A DNA stretch of 64,000 nt from Claveliimonas intestinigallinarum. GTDB lineage: Bacteria > Bacillota > Clostridia > Lachnospirales > Lachnospiraceae. Shown in pieces: positions 25,419 to 33,734 of the stretch; the first letter of the stretch is position 1, and the number at the start of each line of letters is the position of its first letter. The stretch covers positions 1-64,000 of the forward strand of contig DXED01000029.1 of NCBI GenBank assembly GCA_019115145.1. The letters run 5' to 3'. Below the pieces are notes generated by a model that saw nothing but the letters and a program-made list of their open reading frames with translations, made no database searches and was not told the DNA's origin. The position numbers and the translations under genes were made by a program.

Positions 25419-26732
25419 ATGATACAAAAACTGAATACTTTATTTAATGGATTACATACATTTATCATCCTCTGGGCCACCCAGGGATTCTCAGCCCTTG
25501 GCAGCTCCATGACGAGCTACGCCCTTGTCATATGGGCCTACCAGCAGGAGGGATCGGCTCTGGCCTCCTCCCTTCTGACTGTGTGTTCCTACGCCCCCTA
25601 TGTGCTGCTGAGCATTTTTGCGGGAGCCTTAAGCGACCGCTGGAACAAAAAGCTCACCATGCTGGTGTGCGACAGCTTTGCGGCTCTGTGCACGCTTTCC
25701 GTCCTGGCCTTCCTTGCGACCGGACGCCTGGAGCTTTGGCACCTCTATGTGGTCAACGCCTTGAGCGGTCTTGGGAACACCCTGCAGCAGCCCGCCTCGG
25801 ATGTGGCGGTGAGCCTTTTGACTCCCAGAGAGCAGTACCAGAAGGCAGCGGGGATGCGGGCCTTTTCCAACTCCCTTGTGACTATACTGGCGCCGGTTTT
25901 CGCCACAGCCCTTCTGTCGGCCCTGGGCATTTACGCGGTCATTGCCTTTGACCTTCTCACCTTCACGACAGCCTTCCTCTGTCTGGTCTTCTTTGTGAAG
26001 ATACCGGAGCGGGATCTGTCCAAAGGCTCTGAGGGACAGTCGTCTGTGCTGGTGGCTGCCGGCCAGGGCCTGCGCTACCTGGGGGAAAACCGGGGGATCC
26101 TGGATCTCATCCTCTTTCTGGCCTCCATCAACCTGGTGGCCTCGGTGTACAATGCGGCCCTTCCCGCCATGCTTCTCTCCAGAAACGGGGGAAGCCAGGG
26201 GGCGCTGGCATTGGTATCCGCATGTACAGGCCTGGCAAATGTGGCAGGCAGCGCCATCGTCACCTTCCTGCCGGCACCCAGGAGCCGGGTCAGAGCCATC
26301 TGCCTCTCCCTCCTCTTTGCCATGAGCACGGAAAACTTTCTTCTTGCTCTTGGACGGGGCACCCCTGTGTGGTGCCTGGGAGCTGTCCTTGGCTGGCTCT
26401 TCATCCCGGTCATGAACACCAACATGGACGCTCTCTTCCGCACCCACATACCCTTGGAGATGCAGGGGCGGGTCTACTCCGCGAGAAATACTCTGCAGTT
26501 TTTCACCATACCTGTAGGCTATCTGCTGGGCGGTGTTCTCGTAGACCGGGTCTTTGAGCCCTTTATGGCAGGCCAGGACAGGGGCAGCATCCCGTCCATC
26601 CTGTTTGGCACTGGAAAGGGATCAGGCGCAGCCTTTCTGTTCTTTGTGATCGCATTTGCAGGCATACTGGTATGCCTCTACTTCCAGAGAGACAGGCATA
26701 TATGGGAGCTGGAGGGCAAAAGAAACGATTAA
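25419..26732 (+). CDS. MFS exporter (Mef/DHA3-like)
   Basis: A 437-residue protein with 12 spans: ILWATQGFSALGSSMTSYAL, the loop signature FAGALSDRWNKKLTMLVCDS and a second half around RVYSARNTLQFFTIPVGYLL. It resembles the DHA3 group that includes the macrolide exporter Mef; the actual drug is not known. ATG at 25419 follows AAGGAG. The upstream leader carries a promoter, a short leader peptide and alternative hairpins, suggesting induction by ribosome stalling. A methyltransferase-like membrane gene follows. Confidence 0.88.
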   Translation: MIQKLNTLFNGLHTFIILWATQGFSALGSSMTSYALVIWAYQQEGSALASSLLTVCSYAPYVLLSIFAGALSDRWNKKLTMLVCDSFAALCTLSVLAFLATGRLELWHLYVVNALSGLGNTLQQPASDVAVSLLTPREQYQKAAGMRAFSNSLVTILAPVFATALLSALGIYAVIAFDLLTFTTAFLCLVFFVKIPERDLSKGSEGQSSVLVAAGQGLRYLGENRGILDLILFLASINLVASVYNAALPAMLLSRNGGSQGALALVSACTGLANVAGSAIVTFLPAPRSRVRAICLSLLFAMSTENFLLALGRGTPVWCLGAVLGWLFIPVMNTNMDALFRTHIPLEMQGRVYSARNTLQFFTIPVGYLLGGVLVDRVFEPFMAGQDRGSIPSILFGTGKGSGAAFLFFVIAFAGILVCLYFQRDRHIWELEGKRND

Positions 26733-26752
26733 ATTTACACCAATAAAATGTG

Positions 26753-26780
26753 CAGGCGCAGACTTCTTGGTCTGCGCCTG
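26753..26780 (+). terminator. Hairpin between MFS and methyltransferase genes
   Basis: Perfect 11-base stem CAGGCGCAGAC (26753-26763) with GTCTGCGCCTG (26770-26780) and a 6-base loop. There is no T-run, so it may be a transcript stabiliser or weak attenuator rather than a terminator. Confidence 0.5.
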
Positions 26781-26809
26781 TATGCCATACATTTCCAGGA
26801 GGAAACAAA

Positions 26810-27331
26810 ATGAACGGATTTATACTGCTGCTTCCCTTTTTCTTTATCAGGTTCGTCGTCCTGGCATTTCTTGATAAAGCCTCTCTACAAAGAGCAGCCA
26901 TGTTTGCACCCCTGAAGGGAAACGAAAAACCAGCTTATTACATATATCAGTTGACAAATGCAGGAATTATTCTCTATCCTTTCTTCCTCACAGTAAAGCC
27001 GGCTCTGTCCCCGTTCTTCCTCCTTGGGCTCATCTGCTATCTTCTGGGACTGCTCCTCTGTCTGGTCACGGTGGCGGCCTTCGCCTCGCCGGGTGAAAAC
27101 GGGCTCAACACTGACGGAATTTACCGCTTTTCCCGCAATCCCATGTATGTCTCTTACTTTTTCTGCTTTCTTGGGATAGCGCTGCTGACCAGGTCACTGC
27201 TCCTGCTCGGGGTCGTCCTCCTATTTCAGGTCAGCGGCCATTTCATCATCCTCTCCGAGGAGAGATGGTGCCGCGAGAAATTCGGGGCGGCATATGAGGA
27301 GTACTGCCGGAAAGTGCGGCGGTATATATAA
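26810..27331 (+). CDS. Isoprenylcysteine carboxyl methyltransferase-like membrane protein
   Basis: A 173-residue protein with about four to five spans. The C-terminal half has GENGLNTDGIYRFSRNPMYV and LSEERWCREKFGAAYEEYCR, the signature of the ICMT/PEMT-like methyltransferase superfamily, which uses S-adenosylmethionine. Bacterial members have unclear substrates. AGGAGG precedes ATG at 26810. It is 77 bases after the MFS gene, with a hairpin in between. Confidence 0.82.
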   Translation: MNGFILLLPFFFIRFVVLAFLDKASLQRAAMFAPLKGNEKPAYYIYQLTNAGIILYPFFLTVKPALSPFFLLGLICYLLGLLLCLVTVAAFASPGENGLNTDGIYRFSRNPMYVSYFFCFLGIALLTRSLLLLGVVLLFQVSGHFIILSEERWCREKFGAAYEEYCRKVRRYI

Positions 27332-27380
27332 ATATATATGAGTAAGGTCAGCTCCTGCGGCCAAACAGGCAGGTCTCCTC

Positions 27381-28367
27381 TCATTCCCCCTGGTATTCTG
27401 TCAGGGAATACCTCTCTCCTTCCGCTTCAAACACCTCTTCAAAGGGCAGGCCCTCCCGGTAGATCCATCTCTTGATGTAGACCGGGCTCATCACAAACAG
27501 CCTCTCGTTTTTCAGGCCGGAATACCTCTCAAAGGAGCCGGGAAAATGCTTTCTGTACAGTCCGGCAAATCTCTCATTTTCCATGGGATGTCCCAGCTCC
27601 CTGCAGACGCCCTCAATCTGTATATTGTCCATGCACAGAGCCGCCTTCTTATTCTCCGCAAGCTGCCTGTACTTGAGGAAGGTTTGGTCTGTCTGAAAAT
27701 ACAGAAGCCCCTCCATCTGGATAATGCTCATCATCCTGGAGGAAACTCTGTCTTTCGCGGCAGTGGAGAGCACCATCTTCTTCGCCTCGCCAAAGGCTGC
27801 CCAGAAAGAGCTCTGCTGCCTTCGAAACTCATTTTCATGGTTCCTGGCGTACTGCAGGAGCTCCGGCGTCCCGGACCAGTACCGGACGCCCCAGTGTTCA
27901 AAATCCCATTCCTCCATATAGTCGTTGCACTCATAGTCAATATAATATAAGACGCCCTCCCGCAGGATAAAGTTGGTGGGAAAATAATCGATGTTAAGTC
28001 CTGCCGTGCCGAGGCGGAGGCACATGTCTTCGACCTGCTCCTGGCAGATTTCCGGCAGCACACCTCTAAGCACGAGGTCATACACGGTCTCTCCCTCTAT
28101 GAACTCCTTGACGATCCTCTCCTTCTCCCGATCCACGTCCAGCAGCTCTGGCATGGGAATTCCAATATTTCTCAGTCTTTTATAGTCCTGCAGCTCCGAC
28201 TCCAGCTTATCCCCGAACTGGTAGTAATCGCAGGGCTCATGGTGGATCTGCTTTAAGACCACGTAGTTTCCTCCCGCAAGGGCCAGGTAGGAATAGCCGC
28301 CCTTCCCTTTCCCCAGAAGCTTCAGCATCGTGTACTTTGTTCCGTTTACAATGACTGTCTGTTCCAC
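27381..28367 (-). CDS. Protein-kinase-like domain fused to PNPOx-like flavin domain
   Basis: A 328-residue two-domain protein. Residues 10-175 look like a minimal protein/small-molecule kinase: glycine loop GKGKGG (19-24), a lysine in VVLKQ (39), a catalytic-loop equivalent NIDYFPTNF with D127 and N132, and YIDYE with D144 in the DFG position. From about 186 a PNPOx-type split barrel begins: KKMVLSTAAKDRVSSRMMSI, LYFQTDQTFLKYRQLAENKK, ALCMDNIQIEG. GTG at 28367 is chosen because GGGGAG lies seven bases upstream; a TTG at 28385 would overlap the preceding gene. It follows a flavin reductase in one operon. A joint role in flavin or redox sensing is inference. Confidence 0.72.
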   Translation of the reverse strand: MEQTVIVNGTKYTMLKLLGKGKGGYSYLALAGGNYVVLKQIHHEPCDYYQFGDKLESELQDYKRLRNIGIPMPELLDVDREKERIVKEFIEGETVYDLVLRGVLPEICQEQVEDMCLRLGTAGLNIDYFPTNFILREGVLYYIDYECNDYMEEWDFEHWGVRYWSGTPELLQYARNHENEFRRQQSSFWAAFGEAKKMVLSTAAKDRVSSRMMSIIQMEGLLYFQTDQTFLKYRQLAENKKAALCMDNIQIEGVCRELGHPMENERFAGLYRKHFPGSFERYSGLKNERLFVMSPVYIKRWIYREGLPFEEVFEAEGERYSLTEYQGE

Positions 28368-28381
28368 GCTTTCTCTCCCCT

Positions 28382-29029
28382 TCAATCGTATTTCTCAATC
28401 TTCACCGTCCCGATGGCCGACAGATCCGGCTCCCCGGTGACAAGGTTCTGAGGCGAGGGCACAAGCATCATAAAGCCCTCCTCCCCGTATCTTTTCGCAT
28501 AGCCCTGGGCGTAGTCCTCCTCCACGGACATGTGCTCCACTTTTCCGATGACCATGGCCGCCATGCCGGCTCCGCTTAAGTCCTGCACGTCCCGCAGAGT
28601 GCACTCCATAGTCAGGAACGCCTCCCTTATCACGGGGGCATGGATGGACCTGGCCTCCTCCAGAGTGAAATCCCCTGTCTGAAACTCATCGCTGTCGTAC
28701 TCGTTATGGAAAATAGTCTCTGTCAGCCTGTCGTAACAGCTGATGGGCAGGAAATTGACGCAGAAGCATCTCTCCCGCAGGATGTTGGCGTAGGTGTGGG
28801 TGTGCTGGTACAGATTGCCCATGACCGCGAAAAAGGCGGTCTTGTCCCCGTGAAAGCAGCTCCAGCTGTGGAGGCACACATTGGGCTTCCCGTTCTCCTT
28901 CCATGTAGTGATGGCAAAGAGCGCGCCGGGGACAGCGGCGGTCGTCTCAAAGTGGGAGAAAAGCTGGAACTCCTCCGGGTACAGGGATTTGAAATATCCG
29001 GGGAACTCTTTCCCAATCTCAATCTTCAT
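28382..29029 (-). CDS. Flavin reductase-like split-barrel protein
   Basis: A 215-residue FMN-binding split-barrel protein: HFETTAAVPGALFAITTW, LHSWSCFHGDKTAFFAVMG, then NILRERCFCVNFLP, as in the flavin reductase / DIM6-NTAB group. These enzymes reduce FMN or bind it tightly. ATG at 29029 has AGGAGG nine bases upstream. It precedes the kinase/PNPOx fusion by 14 bases, so the two are one transcription unit. Confidence 0.82.
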   Translation of the reverse strand: MKIEIGKEFPGYFKSLYPEEFQLFSHFETTAAVPGALFAITTWKENGKPNVCLHSWSCFHGDKTAFFAVMGNLYQHTHTYANILRERCFCVNFLPISCYDRLTETIFHNEYDSDEFQTGDFTLEEARSIHAPVIREAFLTMECTLRDVQDLSGAGMAAMVIGKVEHMSVEEDYAQGYAKRYGEEGFMMLVPSPQNLVTGEPDLSAIGTVKIEKYD

Positions 29030-29091
29030 GTTCTGCATCCTCCTTCTTAAAAATCAGGATTTTATAAATGACTATACGCGGTTGCCCCCTG

Positions 29092-29850
29092 CTATATCCG
29101 GTGGTCACTCCTGACAAAGGGCTCCTCCGATCCGGCCTGCAGGATGCACATGTCTCTTGAGCCCGGAAGCTCCGGCAGGTACGCCACCCCGTCAAAGACG
29201 GTGGAGCCCCCGTTGCAGTCCGGTACTGTGCCCGGGTAATTGCAGGTACAGATGGCCGTCATGTTCTCAAAGGCCCTGGCCCGGATCTGGGAGAGCCGGT
29301 TGATCTCCATGGGACAGGCGTTGGGCACGAGAATGAGCTCCGCCCCCTTCAGCATCAGAATTCTGGCGCTCTCCGGAAATTCCCGGTCATAGCATATCAT
29401 GGCTCCGGTCTTCACCGGGCCCAGGGGCGTGTCCAGGTCTGCCACATAGAAATCCTCTCCCGGCAACAGGTCCGCCTCCGCCCCGAACTCGCAGGTGTGC
29501 ACCTTTGCGTAGGTGAGGACCCTCTCCCCGTTCCGATCAAATAGTGCCAGCGCATTGCGGCATCCCGCTCCGCATTTTTCCAGAAATGTAATGCCGATGG
29601 CCATGGAAAGCTCCCGGGCCAGCTCGCCAAAAGCCCGGACAAAGGGGCCATCCGCCGGAACCGCCTCCTTTTTCCACTCCTCATAGTTCCTGCTGCCTAT
29701 ATCGTAGCCACAGCTCCACATCTCCGGAAAAAGGGCGATGTGTGCTCCCATCTTTTTCGCTTCTTTACAGTATTCTATCCCCTTCTTCAGATTGCCCTCC
29801 AGCGTGCCGCAGGGGGCAATCTGGAGGAGGGCTGTCCTCAACAGCTCCAT
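29092..29850 (-). CDS. Carbon-nitrogen hydrolase, C-terminally shortened
   Basis: A 252-residue nitrilase-superfamily protein. The catalytic Glu is in ALFPEMWSCGYDIG, Lys in TYAKVHTCEFGAE and Cys in GAMICYDREFPE, so the Glu-Lys-Cys triad is intact. Such enzymes hydrolyse amides. Family members usually run about 20-40 residues further, to a VWGDAYRRP-like end; here the frame ends at EEPFVRSDHRI soon after LPGSRDMCILQAG. ATG at 29850 has GGAG before it. The gene lies 62 bases before the flavin reductase on the same strand. Confidence 0.8.
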   Translation of the reverse strand: MELLRTALLQIAPCGTLEGNLKKGIEYCKEAKKMGAHIALFPEMWSCGYDIGSRNYEEWKKEAVPADGPFVRAFGELARELSMAIGITFLEKCGAGCRNALALFDRNGERVLTYAKVHTCEFGAEADLLPGEDFYVADLDTPLGPVKTGAMICYDREFPESARILMLKGAELILVPNACPMEINRLSQIRARAFENMTAICTCNYPGTVPDCNGGSTVFDGVAYLPELPGSRDMCILQAGSEEPFVRSDHRI

Positions 29851-29919
29851 ATCCTTCTCTCCTTCCATTTGCCTATATTATATCTGTCTTTCAAAGTCCT
29901 GACAAGTATCATCAGCATC

Positions 29920-29971
29920 TTGACGCAATGTCAACAAAAGAATATAATAATATTGCTGACACAGTGTCAGC
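29920..29971 (+). promoter_or_regulatory. Promoter flanked by two TGAC-N5-GTCA operators
   Basis: TTGACG (29920-29925), 17 bases, TATAAT (29943-29948). Operator 1, TTGACGCAATGTCAA (29920-29934), covers the -35 box; operator 2, GCTGACACAGTGTCAGC (29955-29971), lies over the start point. Their centres are 36 bases apart. Confidence 0.7.
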
Positions 29972-30017
29972 ATTTCATGTAAACAATACGGGAGACAATC
30001 AGATTGGAGGAATGTAA

Positions 30018-30545
30018 ATGAAACATGTTTTAATTCTTTCAGCAAGCCCGAGGAAAAACGGAAACTCGGACATTCTCTGCCGCCAGTTTATGCGCGGCGC
30101 TCAGGATGCCGGGCACAGGACAGAGTTAATCTCTCTGTACGATAAAAGCACTGAATTCTGCCGGGCCTGCTACGCCTGCTTCACAACAGGCAGATGCGTC
30201 CTCAGGGACGATATGGAAGAAATTCTCGATAAAATGCAGCAGGCAGACGTCATCGTTGTGGCGACGCCCACCTATTTCTACTCTATGAACGGAAAGCTGA
30301 AGACAGTGATCGACCGCTTTCTTCCCAGATGGCAAAATCTCGGCGGACATGATGTCTATCTGATCATCACCGGACATGACAGAAAAGAAGGGCTGAAGCT
30401 CGTGGAGGAAGAGCTGAACACAATCTTTACCGGCCTGGGAAACCAGGTCAAAGGCTGTATCTGGGGAGAGGAAGTCTGGCAAAAAGGTGAAGTGGAAAAC
30501 ACAAAGGCTATGGACGAAGCCTATCAGGCCGGCAGTCACATATAA
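30018..30545 (+). CDS. Flavodoxin-fold NAD(P)H-dependent FMN reductase
   Basis: A 175-residue flavodoxin-like protein: ILSASPRKNGNSDILCRQF is the phosphate-binding loop, DDMEEILDKMQQADVIVVATPTYFYSMNGKLKTVIDR the conserved core (shown here only in part by these residues). It has a CRACYACF cysteine motif typical of the iron-sulfur flavoprotein-like subgroup. It likely reduces quinones or other electrophiles. GGAGG precedes the ATG. It is first in an operon with an aldo/keto reductase and a small monooxygenase, under a double operator. Confidence 0.85.
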   Translation: MKHVLILSASPRKNGNSDILCRQFMRGAQDAGHRTELISLYDKSTEFCRACYACFTTGRCVLRDDMEEILDKMQQADVIVVATPTYFYSMNGKLKTVIDRFLPRWQNLGGHDVYLIITGHDRKEGLKLVEEELNTIFTGLGNQVKGCIWGEEVWQKGEVENTKAMDEAYQAGSHI

Positions 30546-30566
30546 TTTGGATAAGGAGGAAACAAA

Positions 30567-31571
30567 ATGGAATACACAAAACTTGGGAACACAGATATAG
30601 AAGTGTCAAAGCTCTGTGTGGGCTGCATGAGCTTTGGAAAAGCCGGCACAATGCATGACTGGACAGTGGATGAGTCCGCCACAGAAAAGATCGTAAAACA
30701 CGCCCTGGATCTGGGCATCAATTTCTTCGACACAGCCAACGGATATTCAGAGGGCACCAGCGAGGAATACCTGGGCCGCGCGCTCAAAAAGAATATCGCG
30801 AGAGACAAGGTCGTCATCGCCTCAAAGGTCTACTTCAATCCGGGAAGGCTTTCTTCCGAGGCCATCCACCGGGAGATCGACGGAAGCCTGAAGCGTCTCG
30901 GCACGGATTACCTGGATCTGTATATCATCCACAGGTTTGATTACGAGACGCCCATCGAGGAGACCATGGAGGCACTGAACGATCTTGTGGTGTCCGGAAA
31001 TGTGCGGGCCATCGGGGCCTCGGCCATGTACGGATACCAGTTCTACAATATGCAGCTGGCCGCCAGGGATAACGGGTGGACACCCTTTGTGGCGATGGAA
31101 AATCACTACAATCTGCTCTACCGGGAGGATGAGCGGGAGCTGATCCCCATCTGCCGCCAGATGAATGTATCCCTCATGCCCTACAGCCCTCTCGCGGCGG
31201 GACACCTCACCCGGCCGGAATGGAATTCCGACTCTCTCCGCAGCAAAACCGATCGGGCAGCGATGGGAAAATATGACAGCACCCAGGAGCAGGATATGGA
31301 GATTGTCCGCCGCGTCCACTCTCTGTCGGAAAAATACGGCGTGAAGATGCAGCAGATCGCGCTGGCATGGGAGTGGGCCAAGGGTGTGGCGTCTCCCATC
31401 ATCGGAGCCACAAAAGCCGCGCATTTTGACGATGCCGCAGGGGCATTTTCCGTAAAGCTCACCAAGGAAGACATCGCTTTTCTGGAGGAGCCCTATGTGC
31501 CCCACAGGATCGTGGGAGCCATTGACCATAATCCGGCAGACGGCGTCATGCTGCTGGACGAAAAGAAATAA
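30567..31571 (+). CDS. Aldo/keto reductase
   Basis: A 334-residue TIM-barrel oxidoreductase. The catalytic tetrad is visible: Asp in NFFDTANGYSEG, Tyr in the same segment, Lys in VIASKVYFN and His in LYIIHRFDYE. It resembles YhdN/IolS-like members that use NADPH on small aldehydes. AGGAGG precedes the ATG, 21 bases after the flavodoxin-like gene. The operon would detoxify quinones or aldehydes (inference). Confidence 0.9.
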   Translation: MEYTKLGNTDIEVSKLCVGCMSFGKAGTMHDWTVDESATEKIVKHALDLGINFFDTANGYSEGTSEEYLGRALKKNIARDKVVIASKVYFNPGRLSSEAIHREIDGSLKRLGTDYLDLYIIHRFDYETPIEETMEALNDLVVSGNVRAIGASAMYGYQFYNMQLAARDNGWTPFVAMENHYNLLYREDERELIPICRQMNVSLMPYSPLAAGHLTRPEWNSDSLRSKTDRAAMGKYDSTQEQDMEIVRRVHSLSEKYGVKMQQIALAWEWAKGVASPIIGATKAAHFDDAAGAFSVKLTKEDIAFLEEPYVPHRIVGAIDHNPADGVMLLDEKK

Positions 31572-31621
31572 ATATAAAAGAAATAAAATCCTATCAATTT
31601 CAGAGAAGCGAGGTATATGAA

Positions 31622-31954
31622 ATGAGCATCACAATGAATTTATATTATACAGGCGAGAACGGCAATGCGCGCAGGTTTGCCGAGGAGATGGAGAAAAGCG
31701 GGACAGCCGCGCGTATCCGGTCAGAAGCCGGGAACGAGAAATACGATTACTTCTTCCCCATGAAGGATCCTGAGACAGTACTGCTGATCGACAGCTGGAG
31801 AGATCAGGAGGCACTCGACGCCCATCACGCCTCACCTATGATGGAGACCATCGCTCAGCTCCGGGAGAAATACGATCTGCATATGAGAGCGGAAAGATAT
31901 GTGTCTGACAGCGAAGGGATTTCCGCTTCAGACTCAAAATTCATCAAAAAATAA
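31622..31954 (+). CDS. Antibiotic biosynthesis monooxygenase-like protein
   Basis: A 110-residue ferredoxin-like-fold protein: YDYFFPMKDPETVLLIDSWRDQEALDAHHASP-type core, with the last His pair placed as in quinol monooxygenases (YgiN-like). Known members oxidise quinols without a cofactor. It is the third gene of the operon, 50 bases after the aldo/keto reductase, with GAGG upstream. Confidence 0.8.
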   Translation: MSITMNLYYTGENGNARRFAEEMEKSGTAARIRSEAGNEKYDYFFPMKDPETVLLIDSWRDQEALDAHHASPMMETIAQLREKYDLHMRAERYVSDSEGISASDSKFIKK

Positions 31955-31967
31955 GGTTAAAACAAAG

Positions 31968-32001
31968 AAAATCGCTGAGGCCGCAAGACTTCAGCGATTT
32001 T
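31968..32001. terminator. Bidirectional terminator
   Basis: Stem AAAATCGCTGA (31968-31978) with TCAGCGATTTT (31991-32001) then TTTT, between convergent units. Confidence 0.85.
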
Positions 32002-32019
32002 TTTGAAATAACCGTCCTT

Positions 32020-32961
32020 CTATTTCATTTCCTTTTCCCAGTAACGGATCACATTCACCTGTGCCCCATCACCAAGTTTTTCCAACGTCTCGATTTCTTC
32101 CGCAGTGAGCTCTATTTCTGCTGCTTTCACAGCGTCCTCCACCTGATAGACCTTCGTCACACCAATGATCGGCAGTGTCCCTTTGGCGATTGCCCAAGCG
32201 ACCGGGATCTGCGCGATTGCCACGTGATGGCGGTCCGCAATCTCTTTCAGCCCCACATTCAGCTTCTCCAGCTTCGGGAGCATGGGATTATATGTCCTTC
32301 CCCGGTCTGAGTCCGCCGGGAATGGATGCTCTGTGTCGTATTTTCCGGTCAGTGCGCCCTGCTCCAGTACCATATAGGAGAAGAAGATAATGTTATTTTC
32401 TTTGCAGTAGGCCAGAATCCCGGAGGTTTCGGAAGACCGGTTCAGAAGGCTGTAGTGGTTCTGGATCGCGGAAATCTTCAGCCCCTCTTTGGCAAGGATA
32501 TCCGCTGCCTCTTTGATTTCCGCCAGACTGTGGTTTGAGAGACCGATCTTCCCTATCTTTCCGCTCTTTGCAAGGGGGATCAGCTCTGTCACCCATTTTG
32601 GCGCGTCCACAGGGTTGTGTATCCAGTAAAAATCCATATAATCTGTCCCCAGCAGCTCTGCGCTTTTTTCATACAGTGCGGTCACTGCATTTTCTGCTGC
32701 TGGATCCGCACACTGCGGGGTAAATTTATCTGAGATCAAATAGCTGTCTCTTGGGATTGTTCTGAGGAAATCCCCCAGCACCTTTTCAGAGGTTCCCATC
32801 CCGTACGCATACGCGGTATCCCAGAGATTGAGTCCTGCTTTCATCGCTGCGTCAAATACAGGCCTGAGAGTTTCCGGCGCAAGGTTTCCTCCAAATGTAC
32901 CGTCATTTCCCCACGCCCATGCCCCAAGAGCAATCCTGGGAATATCTTTTATTTCTGCCAT
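32020..32961 (-). CDS. Aldo/keto reductase
   Basis: A 313-residue aldo/keto reductase with Asp and Tyr in LWDTAYAYGMGTSEKVLG, Lys in LISDKFTPQ and His in FYWIHNP; the NADPH-binding end reads PIIGVTKVYQVEDAVKAA. ATG at 32961 follows GGAGGG. It is preceded by a promoter sharing a 14-base box with the flavodoxin operon promoter at 36954-36991, so both may be controlled by the LysR protein at 37072-37944. Confidence 0.9.
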   Translation of the reverse strand: MAEIKDIPRIALGAWAWGNDGTFGGNLAPETLRPVFDAAMKAGLNLWDTAYAYGMGTSEKVLGDFLRTIPRDSYLISDKFTPQCADPAAENAVTALYEKSAELLGTDYMDFYWIHNPVDAPKWVTELIPLAKSGKIGKIGLSNHSLAEIKEAADILAKEGLKISAIQNHYSLLNRSSETSGILAYCKENNIIFFSYMVLEQGALTGKYDTEHPFPADSDRGRTYNPMLPKLEKLNVGLKEIADRHHVAIAQIPVAWAIAKGTLPIIGVTKVYQVEDAVKAAEIELTAEEIETLEKLGDGAQVNVIRYWEKEMK

Positions 32962-32998
32962 GTTATTTCCCTCCAATATTTATTTAATTTCTATAATT

Positions 32999-33036
32999 AT
33001 TATAAAAAGCGTTCCGGCTTAAGTCTAATACCTGTC
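32999..33036 (-). promoter_or_regulatory. Promoter with conserved box, aldo/keto reductase
   Basis: Minus strand TATAAT (32999-33004), 18 bases, TTAGAC (33023-33028). Plus-strand GTCTAATACCTGTC (33023-33036) differs in one base from the box before the flavodoxin operon; TCATGC follows at the same distance in both. Confidence 0.65.
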
Positions 33037-33126
33037 AATCATCATTTTTCATGCCCCACATGTATAATTCTGAGCAGCGGATACTTTAACGGCTTGCCAT
33101 CCCATCCAGGCACAGAAAATATCCTG

Positions 33127-33669
33127 CTACTCACTCAGGTTCATACATTTCCCGATCACGTCCCCTGTGGTAAGATACTCATACGTCGGCATTTCAAAAA
33201 GAACCGGCTTCAGTGTGCGGTAATCGATCTTCCCGGCTTCGTTCAGCACGCTCTCCTCCGCATAGACCCCGTCGATCCTGCAGATGAAGCTCTCAAAGCC
33301 TTCTGTCTCGTAAATGTCGTCCACAGTGCAGTCCATGACAACCGGAGCCTCGTCGATGACCGGCGCGCCCGTTCCCTCTGTGCGGTAGGCAAACATCCCG
33401 GATTTATCCACCTTGTTTCCGCTGACGCATCCGGCACGGTCCGCTTTCTTCAGCATTGCCTTGTCCACGATATTTACCGTCAGAGCCCTCGTCTCTCTAA
33501 TACCCTGATTAGTATAGTGGGCTTTCGCGAGGCTGACCATGATCCGGTCATGTCCAATGATCCCCACATGTCCCACCAGAGCATAGTTCGGTTTCCCGTT
33601 CACCATCGCTCCCACCACGACAAGGGGCGTGGGATAGAGCGCAATACTGTCTCCAATATGCTTTTTCAT
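33127..33669 (-). CDS. Flavin reductase family protein
   Basis: A 180-residue FMN-binding split-barrel protein: ALYPTPLVVVGAMVNGKPNY, GHDRIMVSLAKAHYTNQGIR and LTVNIVDKAMLKKADRAG. It should reduce or carry FMN. ATG at 33669 follows AAGGAAGG. It is the last gene of the flavodoxin-DUF4405-DUF362-permease operon, 65 bases behind the permease. Confidence 0.85.
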   Translation of the reverse strand: MKKHIGDSIALYPTPLVVVGAMVNGKPNYALVGHVGIIGHDRIMVSLAKAHYTNQGIRETRALTVNIVDKAMLKKADRAGCVSGNKVDKSGMFAYRTEGTGAPVIDEAPVVMDCTVDDIYETEGFESFICRIDGVYAEESVLNEAGKIDYRTLKPVLFEMPTYEYLTTGDVIGKCMNLSE

Positions 33670-33734
33670 CTGCTTTTCCTTCCTTTCATTTTCCACTTAT
33701 TTTTTATCGTCCTATATATAGCAAAGATGTCCGC

